5,721 nt of DNA from Dehalococcoidia bacterium (GTDB taxonomy: Bacteria > Chloroflexota > Dehalococcoidia > SZUA-161). Positions 1-5,000 of this stretch are shown here, piece after piece. Position 1 is the stretch's first letter. Every line of letters starts with the position of its first letter. Under the pieces are notes generated by a model that worked only from the letters and a program-made list of their open reading frames with translations, was not told the DNA's origin and did no database searches. The DNA lies in contig CP070819.1 of NCBI GenBank assembly GCA_020344295.1, positions 88,909-94,629 on the forward strand, written 5' to 3'. The position numbers and the translations under genes are program-made.

Positions 1-857
1 TCATAAGCTACAGGTACGCCTATAGCATCCGACTTAGAAGACTCGTAGTGGACATCGGCCATCGGTTCAAGCACACCCGTCTCAGGGTCTTTAACTCCCC
101 ATAGAGGATGGCGCTTCATGTATTTGCGTCGTATACGGTGTGCGCCCTGACCTCCTCCGATGCCTACCCAGAACTCCACCATATCTGTCTGGCCCAGCGG
201 GCCTTTAACAACAGGTATCAGTTCATCACCTGGATTAACATCCTCCCAAAAACGGGGATTCGCTCCTCTGATTTCCTCTCTGTCGTAAGCCTCGTCGATC
301 CTCTGCAGTTCCTCTTCGGAGTATTTGTATTTCGTTATCTGCTGGTACTTGCCCCTCTCCTTGGCCTCCCCTCTCTCAATCCTCATGGTCTCTCTTTTCT
401 GAACAGCTACAACCTCACCATGCTGGTTGTAATATATTGCCTTGCCTGTTTGCAGGAATTGGCGGCCACCCATCTTGCCATGTTTTTCCTCTAGGTCAAG
501 GGGTATGTCAACACAGGTAAGCTCATCATTTATATGTATAATCTTGAACCACTCCCAGGCGCAGCCGCAATGAAAGGCGTGTACTCCGGGCAAACCTTCC
601 ATACCCTGGGGGGCAGCTACGGAATATAAGAACATTGGAGGCGCAATGATGTGCCCCCATCTGGTTCTTAATGCATATTCAGGGTCACGGAACATGGGAT
701 TTTCGTCACCTATGCCATTACAAAACTGCCTGATGGCATCCTTTGAAGCCACCTCATTCTGCCTGATCATGTAGTATGGTTTACCGAATGTAGCACTCAG
801 CTTGGCCAAACCTTCTTCTGTTATTTTACCGAAAGTCACTTCGGCTTTCTGTGTCAC
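1..857 (-). CDS. MaoC-like (FAS1-like) acyl dehydratase, C-terminus beyond window
   Basis: An open frame on the minus strand from a GTG at 857-855 runs without a stop to the left edge, giving 285 codons. Residues about 26-160 look like the N-terminal hot-dog domain of MaoC-type dehydratases, with GDENPMFRDPEYA (50-62) followed by TRWGHIIAPPMF (65-76). A second hot-dog domain seems to begin at NPRFWEDVNPGDEL (200-213). The stretch DPETGVLEP (257-265) resembles the linker of the roughly 390-residue Chloroflexota and actinobacterial proteins annotated as acyl dehydratases, so about 100 residues are probably missing. The family hydrates or dehydrates enoyl-CoA or 3-hydroxyacyl-CoA thioesters in the cytoplasm; the substrate here is unknown. 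In such double hot-dog enzymes the catalytic Asp/His pair usually sits in the C-terminal half, which is mostly outside the window. This half has Phe56 and Arg57 where active domains carry His, so it is probably the substrate-binding half. It is divergently transcribed from the Lrp-type gene. Confidence 0.8.
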   Translation of the reverse strand, partial: MTQKAEVTFGKITEEGLAKLSATFGKPYYMIRQNEVASKDAIRQFCNGIGDENPMFRDPEYALRTRWGHIIAPPMFLYSVAAPQGMEGLPGVHAFHCGCAWEWFKIIHINDELTCVDIPLDLEEKHGKMGGRQFLQTGKAIYYNQHGEVVAVQKRETMRIERGEAKERGKYQQITKYKYSEEELQRIDEAYDREEIRGANPRFWEDVNPGDELIPVVKGPLGQTDMVEFWVGIGGGQGAHRIRRKYMKRHPLWGVKDPETGVLEPMADVHYESSKSDAIGVPVAY

Positions 858-864
858 TCAATAT

Positions 865-870
865 ACCTCC
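865..870 (-). promoter_or_regulatory. Ribosome binding site of the MaoC-like gene
   Basis: On the minus strand GGAGGT (870 down to 865) lies 7 bases before GTG 857-855. This strong site decides the start. A TTG at 861-859 is out of frame, and there is no in-frame ATG nearby. Confidence 0.8.
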
Positions 871-1062
871 GAAGTAAATCTTACCTACCAGGCCGATTAT
901 TGTGATAGAAGGGAGAATAGCCTTCTCAAGTATCCTGCTCCTTAACATGAGGGTTGGGTGAATATAGGAGCGAGATTGCTGCATATACGTGGTTTTCTTG
1001 TAATCGCAAACCGGAACCACTGATAAGGGGTGGTTGATTTCACTTGACGGCCAAGATTGTTG

Positions 1063-1078
1063 ATGGATTATAATCCAT
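1063..1078. repeat. 16-bp perfect palindrome over the -10 box
   Basis: ATGGATTATAATCCAT equals its own reverse complement. It contains the minus-strand -10 box and, because it is symmetric, also a plus-strand TATAAT at 1069-1074. Its length and A/T-rich centre suit binding by a dimeric regulator such as the adjacent Lrp-type protein. The palindrome is seen directly; its role as an operator is inference. Confidence 0.6.
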
Positions 1079-1095
1079 TGGCCCGAAAATGTCAA
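1067..1095 (-). promoter_or_regulatory. Consensus sigma-70-type promoter for the MaoC-like gene
   Basis: Read on the minus strand, TTGACA (1095-1090) is followed after 17 bp by TATAAT (1072-1067). Both boxes and the spacing match consensus exactly. Transcription would start near 1060, leaving about 200 bases of leader before GTG 857. With a promoter this strong, control by a repressor is likely. Confidence 0.75.
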
Positions 1096-1100
1096 TTGTT

Positions 1101-1128
1101 TTGACTCATTGTTGCAAAATTGTATGAT
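1101..1128 (+). promoter_or_regulatory. Sigma-70-type promoter for the Lrp-type gene
   Basis: TTGACT (1101-1106), a 16-bp spacer, and TATGAT (1123-1128) form a good promoter with 5 of 6 matches in each box. The start would be near 1135, about 158 bases before the ATG. Its -35 box lies 5 bp from the -35 box of the opposite promoter. A weaker alternative on the same strand is TTGACG (1044-1049) with TATAAT (1069-1074), but its 19-bp spacer is poor. Confidence 0.55.
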
Positions 1129-1292
1129 ATGTGATAATATTGACCTAAGAACTGAGTATTTCCCGGCGTAGAATTGTCCAATCCCCGGTCAAGATCATAC
1201 TAAGCAGACATAGACTGTTACCTTATAGTTATGAGGCTTGAAAACTAAATACGTTTCTCTTGTGTTAGGTATGAAATAGAAAAGGAAATTCG

Positions 1293-1760
1293 ATGGTGGA
1301 ACTGGACGACCTTGATATGAAGCTGATCAATGAGCTGCAAAACGGCGGCTATCGTGCTCATGTCGAACTGGCTCAAACGCTTGGTATTAGCAAGAGCACA
1401 GTGACAAGAAGGATAAAGCGGTTGATATCAAACGGGGTTGTGCGTATAGTTGCTGCTGTTGATGCTAACATGATTGGGCTCAACACCTCTGCCCTTATAG
1501 GTCTGAATGTTGAACCCAAACAAACCTATCCAATTCTTGAACTACTGGAGCGCAAACCACAGGTACATATGCTAGCCACGGTGACCGGTCGTTATGATAT
1601 TGTGGCTGTCATAGCTGTTGGTTCATCAAAGGAATTAGCCGATTTTGTCAAAAATGATATTTTAACAGTTGAAGGTGTTAGATCAAGTGAGACATTGCTG
1701 GCCCTGGAGATGAAGAAAGGACCACCACTTTACGTCATCGCATCGGATATCGGTAAATAA
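1293..1760 (+). CDS. Lrp/AsnC-family transcriptional regulator
   Basis: At 155 residues this has the usual length for the Lrp/AsnC family, cytoplasmic DNA-binding proteins that form dimers and octamers and respond to amino acids or other small molecules. The N-terminal AsnC-type helix-turn-helix spans about residues 4-52, starting LDDLDMKLINELQ, with recognition helix SKSTVTRRIKRL (33-44). The ligand-binding RAM domain covers about 65-145 and includes the typical GRYD (99-102). ATG 1293 follows AAAAGGAAA (1280-1288) at suitable distance; a GTG immediately follows as an alternative. It is divergent from the dehydratase with coupled promoters, the usual arrangement for a local Lrp-type regulator that controls its neighbour and itself. 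The effector cannot be read from sequence. The next plus-strand gene starts 198 bases later, and I see no terminator between them. Confidence 0.92.
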   Translation: MVELDDLDMKLINELQNGGYRAHVELAQTLGISKSTVTRRIKRLISNGVVRIVAAVDANMIGLNTSALIGLNVEPKQTYPILELLERKPQVHMLATVTGRYDIVAVIAVGSSKELADFVKNDILTVEGVRSSETLLALEMKKGPPLYVIASDIGK

Positions 1761-1941
1761 ATAGATGCTGGTATCCTTAGTTGTTTCACCCCCCGTTGTA
1801 CTAATATATCCAATTACGCAGGTCTGCTACTTATGTAAGCACTGAAGTCGCTGAAGATCATACATCAAGAAGCTGGTTGCAAGGAAACAAGATCAGGAAG
1901 AGTGGCTGTCATCATTACTTTAACGTTTATTACTGATTGAG

Positions 1942-1948
1942 AAGGAGG
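1942..1948 (+). promoter_or_regulatory. Ribosome binding site of the amidohydrolase gene
   Basis: AAGGAGG lies 10 bases before GTG 1959. A second purine run, AAGGAAG at 1951-1957, is too close to that GTG to serve it. The strong site favours GTG 1959 over the in-frame ATG at 1986, which would also cut into the first beta strand. Confidence 0.7.
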
Positions 1949-1958
1949 ACAAGGAAGA

Positions 1959-2864
1959 GTGGCAGATATCAGGGCGATCGATATCATGAACTACCCTTTT
2001 TGGGATATCGAGCAGTGGCAGGCCAGGGAGTTTCAGATCCTGGGAGCAACCCTGGTGAAATCGAAAGCGGGATTATCTACGCAAAATATCCTGATGGATA
2101 CTATGAAAAAGCCGATCGGGAGAATGCCTGTTCCTACGTGTACTCCCGATAAATTCGTTGCCCAGTTGGATGAGTATGACTATGACAAGGTATTTATTTG
2201 TGCCCTCAAGATGTGGTCTCACTGGGAGAAGAAACTTATCTGGGACTACACCATAGACGAAGTCTACGAGAATATAAAGGATCATCAGGACAGGTTGGAG
2301 ATTGCCGTCAGTTACAACCCCTTCCGCATTGAGGAAAGCCTCGCTGAGATAGACAGGGCGGTTAAGGAATATGGCGTTAAATACTGCTATGTTCACCCTC
2401 TTTGTTTTGACCTCCGCCTGAACGATAACAGGATGTACCCGTGCTATGCCAAATGCAGTGAGTTAGGAATACCGGTGGGAATGCAGACCGGTCATGCAGC
2501 GGAACTCCTGCCCAGTTCAGGAGGATATCCGATGTATATGGATCAAATCGCTTTGGATTTTCCGGGGCTGACCATCATAGGATCACACACCGGCTGGCCA
2601 TGGGTTAATGAGCTAGTCTGTATGGCATGGAAACATCCAAATGTATACTGTGATACCTCTGCATGGATGCCCAAGCTCTTACCCAAACTGCACCCGCAAT
2701 TAATGATCTTTATGCAATTCTGGGCCGGTCAGGAGAAGACCCTCTTCGGCACCAATAGTATGGGCCTCAAAGCATTTAAAGAGCAGTTCATGGAATTGCC
2801 CTTGAGCGACGAGGCCAAACAAATGATATTGCGTGAGAATGCAGTCAAGCTCTTCAACCTGTAG
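1959..2864 (+). CDS. Amidohydrolase-2 family protein with altered metal site
   Basis: This 301-residue protein looks like a TIM-barrel amidohydrolase of the ACMSD-like amidohydrolase-2 family, whose members hydrolyse or decarboxylate small acids in the cytoplasm. Supporting marks are AIDIMNYPFW at the N-terminus (6-15), the barrel-strand histidines His146 (YVHP), His179 (TGHA) and His210 (GSHTGWPW), YCDTSAW, LFGTNSMG near residue 266, and the C-terminal helix ILRENAVKLFNL. In active relatives the first strand ends in HxH and the last-strand motif is GTD. Here the HxH positions appear to be Met10 and Tyr12, and the Asp is Asn266, so three of the usual ligands are changed. It may use another metal arrangement, or none. 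The substrate is unknown. Proximity to a MaoC-like dehydratase fits CoA-thioester or aromatic-acid catabolism, but the two genes are on opposite strands. Confidence 0.8.
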   Translation: MADIRAIDIMNYPFWDIEQWQAREFQILGATLVKSKAGLSTQNILMDTMKKPIGRMPVPTCTPDKFVAQLDEYDYDKVFICALKMWSHWEKKLIWDYTIDEVYENIKDHQDRLEIAVSYNPFRIEESLAEIDRAVKEYGVKYCYVHPLCFDLRLNDNRMYPCYAKCSELGIPVGMQTGHAAELLPSSGGYPMYMDQIALDFPGLTIIGSHTGWPWVNELVCMAWKHPNVYCDTSAWMPKLLPKLHPQLMIFMQFWAGQEKTLFGTNSMGLKAFKEQFMELPLSDEAKQMILRENAVKLFNL

Positions 2865-3056
2865 ATATCGAAAGCTCAACTGCCTTAGGTTTTAATAAGC
2901 CCCTCTTGAGACCCTCTTAATCCATCAGCCTTGGATATAAGTGTACCGTCCTTTCGTTTTTTTGCTGCCCGTGTATTAGAAGCAGTTGTACGCGTAAACT
3001 TCAGTCTGGGCACATATTGAAATTAAACGCAATCAAGCACTTAGTCGATCACAGGT

Positions 3057-3079
3057 TCGTAACAATAATGTAATTACGA
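3057..3079. repeat. Inverted repeat upstream of the nrpR promoter
   Basis: TCGTAA (3057-3062) and TTACGA (3074-3079) are exact inverted arms around an 11-base centre, ending 4 bases before the -35 box. The position suits an activator or second repressor site. With 6-bp arms this could be chance. Confidence 0.3.
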
Positions 3080-3083
3080 CGGA

Positions 3084-3111
3084 TTGACAAAGAAACAATA
3101 ATTAAAATAAT
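3084..3111 (+). promoter_or_regulatory. Promoter of the nrpR-hisF operon
   Basis: TTGACA (3084-3089), a 16-bp spacer, and AATAAT (3106-3111) give a perfect -35 and a 5-of-6 -10 in an A/T-rich stretch; TAATAT (3108-3113) with an 18-bp spacer is an alternative. The start would fall near 3118-3120, leaving a leader of about 95 bases before ATG 3213. Confidence 0.65.
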
Positions 3112-3120
3112 ATATGACAT

Positions 3121-3138
3121 ACGGTAACCTATTACCGT
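3121..3138. promoter_or_regulatory. Probable NrpR operator (GGTA-N6-TACC)
   Basis: ACGGTAA and TTACCGT are exact 7-bp inverted arms around CCTA. Inside them is GGTA-N6-TACC (3123-3136), which from memory is the operator form described for NrpR in Methanosarcina; Methanococcus uses GGAA-N6-TTCC. It begins at or just after the predicted transcription start and about 75 bases before nrpR, a position where a bound repressor would block the promoter. Autoregulation by the downstream NrpR is the natural reading. I found no second GGTA-N6-TACC in the window. Confidence 0.65.
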
Positions 3139-3212
3139 TAGCCGCAGGACTTGCCTCCAAACCAATTAAAGCAATACATTTGAAATAACTGGGATTATGT
3201 AGGAAACAAGAT

Positions 3213-4208
3213 ATGGGATTTGAATCACAGGACGTCGAGCGCAAGGTAATATCAATAATTAGAATCTTGAATGATACATCCGAGCCCCTGGGAGCCAGGG
3301 TCATCGCACATCGCTTGAAGGACTATGGGATTGAACTGGGCGAACGTGCTGTCAGATACCACCTCAAGCTGATGGATGAACGGGGGTTAACCAGGCTTGT
3401 GGGTCGAGACGGCCGGCTGCTAACCGAGCAAGGGAAAGAGGAACTTAAGAGCGCCCTCGTTAAGGATAAAGTCGGCCTGGCCATTTCCAAGATCGAACTG
3501 CTTGCTTTTCGTACCGACTTTGATTTCGAAAACAGGCGCGGCCTGATTCCTGCCAACGTCTCTTTCTTCTCCAAGGAAAAGTTCAACAAGGCACTGCATG
3601 CAATGAAGCCCGCTTTCGAAAGCGGGCTTTGTGTCAGTGATCTGGTAGCTATAGCCGAAGAGGGGGAAACACTAGGCGAACTGACCATACCCCAGGGAAG
3701 CATAGGATTCGCCACCGTCTGCAGCATAGTTATCAACGGCGTTCTACTCAAGGCTGGTGTTCCTATGGATTCCAGATTCGGCGGCATACTTCAGATAAGG
3801 AACCACAAACCCTTTCGTTTCGTGGAACTTATTCACTATGCAGGCTCATCGCTCGATCCCTCAGAGGTGTTCATTAGAGCCAAGATGACCACTGTGGGAG
3901 AGGCAGCCAAGGTCGGAAACGGGAAACTGCTGGCCAATTTTCGCGAAATACCATCCATCTGTCGCGGTATAGCAGAAGGGGCCGTGGCCAAACTGAAGGA
4001 AGCCGGACTGGGTGGAGTACTGGTGATGGGGGATACCAGCGAGCCTGTCTGCGAGGTGCCTGTAGAGCTCAACAGGATCGGTATGATTCTGATGGGTGGA
4101 TTGAATCCGGTGGCTGCTGCGGTGGAGGTAGGTATCGAAGCGGAGAATCGGGCTATGAGCACAATAATGGAATATCAGGATCTGACCAATTTCAAGGAGC
4201 TATTATAG
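3213..4208 (+). CDS. nrpR: NrpR-type nitrogen regulator (winged helix plus one NrpR domain)
   Basis: The 331-residue product begins with a winged-helix DNA-binding domain (about 8-70) whose probable recognition helix includes ERAVRYHLKLMDERG (44-58). About residues 83-325 form a single NrpR/DUF128 regulatory domain, with GRDGRLLTEQGKEEL at the junction, GSIGFATVCSIVINGVLLKAG, SRFGGILQI and the glycine-rich GMILMGGLNPVAAAVE near the end. In methanogens NrpR represses nitrogen fixation and ammonium assimilation genes, and 2-oxoglutarate releases it from DNA. One helix domain plus one NrpR domain is the NrpRI arrangement; Methanococcus NrpR has two regulatory domains. ATG 3213 has AGGA 8 bases upstream. 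The gene ends directly at hisF with no gap and probably represses its own promoter. The family call is strong; the regulon is unknown. Confidence 0.88.
   Translation: MGFESQDVERKVISIIRILNDTSEPLGARVIAHRLKDYGIELGERAVRYHLKLMDERGLTRLVGRDGRLLTEQGKEELKSALVKDKVGLAISKIELLAFRTDFDFENRRGLIPANVSFFSKEKFNKALHAMKPAFESGLCVSDLVAIAEEGETLGELTIPQGSIGFATVCSIVINGVLLKAGVPMDSRFGGILQIRNHKPFRFVELIHYAGSSLDPSEVFIRAKMTTVGEAAKVGNGKLLANFREIPSICRGIAEGAVAKLKEAGLGGVLVMGDTSEPVCEVPVELNRIGMILMGGLNPVAAAVEVGIEAENRAMSTIMEYQDLTNFKELL
3606..3629. repeat. 24-bp perfect palindrome inside nrpR
   Basis: Twelve consecutive bases pair exactly with the next twelve, centred between 3617 and 3618 on TTCGAA, with arms AAGCCCGCTTTC and GAAAGCGGGCTT. 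In mRNA it would form a G/C-rich hairpin. It encodes residues 132-139 (KPAFESGL) of NrpR, in frame and within what looks like normal family sequence. It is not followed by a proper T-run, so it is probably not a terminator. Confidence 0.6.
4194..4199 (+). promoter_or_regulatory. Ribosome binding site of hisF, inside nrpR
   Basis: AAGGAG lies in the last codons of nrpR, 9 bases before hisF ATG 4209. The nrpR stop TAG (4206-4208) directly abuts the ATG, so translation of the two genes is probably coupled. Confidence 0.75.
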
Positions 4209-4979
4209 ATGCGTAAAGTAAAGATAATTCCCTGTCTGGATATCAAAGAAGGCAGAGTGGTTAAGGGGGTGAATTTCATCAACCTCAGGGACGCCCGCGA
4301 TCCTGTAGAGGCCGCAGAAGCATACTGCCGGGACGGCGCGGACGAGCTTGTCTTCCTCGATATTTTCGCCACGGTGGAGAACAGGAAGACCAGATTGGAG
4401 TGGGTTAAGAAGGTCTGTGACGTTGTCACCATCCCCTTCGCCGTGGGGGGCGGAATCGCGAGTATCGATGACATGAAGGAGCTATTCGATCTTGGCGTTG
4501 ACAAGGTCTCGATTAATACTTCTGCTGTGAAGACTCCCGAGTTAATAAGAAAAGCAGCCGCTGAATTCGGCAAAGGGAAGCTAGTCGTGGCCATCGATGG
4601 GCGTAAGAATTCCCCGGAGAGCAGCCTGCCGCGGCTGGAGGTTGTCATCAAGAGCGGTACCGAGGGAACAGGAATTGAGATCGTGGAATGGGCTCAACAG
4701 GTAGAAGGTCTGGGTGCGGGGGAGATTCTGCTCACGAGCAAGGACGCTGACGGCACCAAAGAGGGCTATGACCTGGAGATGACGAAAGCAGTTGCCGAAG
4801 CTGTAACTATACCGGTCACCGCTTCGGGCGGTGCTGGCACGCTCGAGCACCTCTACGATGCCGTAGCTATAGGGAAAGCATCGGCCGTCCTGGCCGCGTC
4901 TATCTTCCACTTTGGGGAAATATCCATTCCTCAGGCCAAGCAGTACCTCACGGGGAAGGGCATCCCCGTGGAAATCTAG
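4209..4979 (+). CDS. hisF: Imidazole glycerol phosphate synthase, cyclase subunit HisF
   Basis: This is a 256-residue (beta/alpha)8 barrel of normal HisF length. With the glutaminase HisH it converts PRFAR and ammonia to imidazole glycerol phosphate and AICAR, the step linking histidine and purine synthesis. The two catalytic aspartates are present: Asp11 in IIPCLDIKEGRVVKG and Asp130 in VVAIDGRK. Other family marks are NLRDARDPVE, DELVFLDI, the phosphate-binding VGGGI and ASGGAG loops, KVSINTSAV and LLTSKDADGTKEGYD. All key motifs are intact, so the enzyme should be active. No hisH or other his gene is in the window, so it may be separated from the main histidine genes or lie apart from them in a scattered pathway. 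It follows nrpR with no gap and precedes the oxidoreductase by 21 bases, so all three are probably one transcript. Confidence 0.97.
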   Translation: MRKVKIIPCLDIKEGRVVKGVNFINLRDARDPVEAAEAYCRDGADELVFLDIFATVENRKTRLEWVKKVCDVVTIPFAVGGGIASIDDMKELFDLGVDKVSINTSAVKTPELIRKAAAEFGKGKLVVAIDGRKNSPESSLPRLEVVIKSGTEGTGIEIVEWAQQVEGLGAGEILLTSKDADGTKEGYDLEMTKAVAEAVTIPVTASGGAGTLEHLYDAVAIGKASAVLAASIFHFGEISIPQAKQYLTGKGIPVEI

Positions 4980-5000
4980 CAACGTGATGCGATACCAGCC

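Larger units (their letters stand above)
858..1292. other. Divergent intergenic region between MaoC-like and Lrp-type genes
   Basis: This 435-base gap between two divergent genes carries a promoter on each strand near 1067-1128, a 16-bp palindrome, and four copies of ATTGTT or ATTGTA (1056, 1095, 1108, 1119). The predicted leaders are long: about 200 bases for the dehydratase and about 158 for the regulator. I see no tRNA, no clear terminator and no convincing riboswitch. A short minus-strand hydrophobic frame (948-826) overlaps the dehydratase start and is treated as a finding rather than a gene. Confidence 0.7.
2865..3212. other. Intergenic region upstream of nrpR
   Basis: This is a 348-base gap. 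Its right part holds an inverted repeat (3057-3079), a promoter (3084-3111), an operator-like inverted repeat (3121-3138) and the nrpR ribosome binding site AGGA (3201-3204). The left half, 2865-3050, shows no gene. Its only T-run (2957-2963) lacks a convincing stem before it, so I call no terminator for the amidohydrolase gene. Confidence 0.6.

Noticed and set aside
108..494. Plus-strand 128-residue open frame
   Set aside because: It lies wholly antisense to the well-supported MaoC-like gene and has no family features or ribosome binding site.
1937..2152. Plus-strand 71-residue frame overlapping the amidohydrolase start
   Set aside because: Out of frame with a convincing gene that has the ribosome binding site; no recognisable motif.
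2957..2963. T-run that might mark a terminator after the amidohydrolase gene
   Set aside because: The bases before it form no convincing G/C-rich stem on either strand.
1882..3212. AGGAAACAAGAT repeated at 1882-1893 and 3201-3212
   Set aside because: One shared 12-mer is expected by chance in a window this size, and purine-rich ribosome binding regions raise the odds.
3606..3629. Palindrome in nrpR as an intrinsic terminator
   Set aside because: It is followed by TGTGTC after the arm instead of a T-run, and it lies in the middle of an intact gene.
3323..3787. Minus-strand 154-residue open frame rich in Ser and Pro
   Set aside because: A shadow of nrpR; the composition is what the reverse strand of this coding sequence would give.
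4175..4651. Minus-strand 158-residue open frame
   Set aside because: Overlaps the end of nrpR and the start of hisF on the other strand and shows no domain features.
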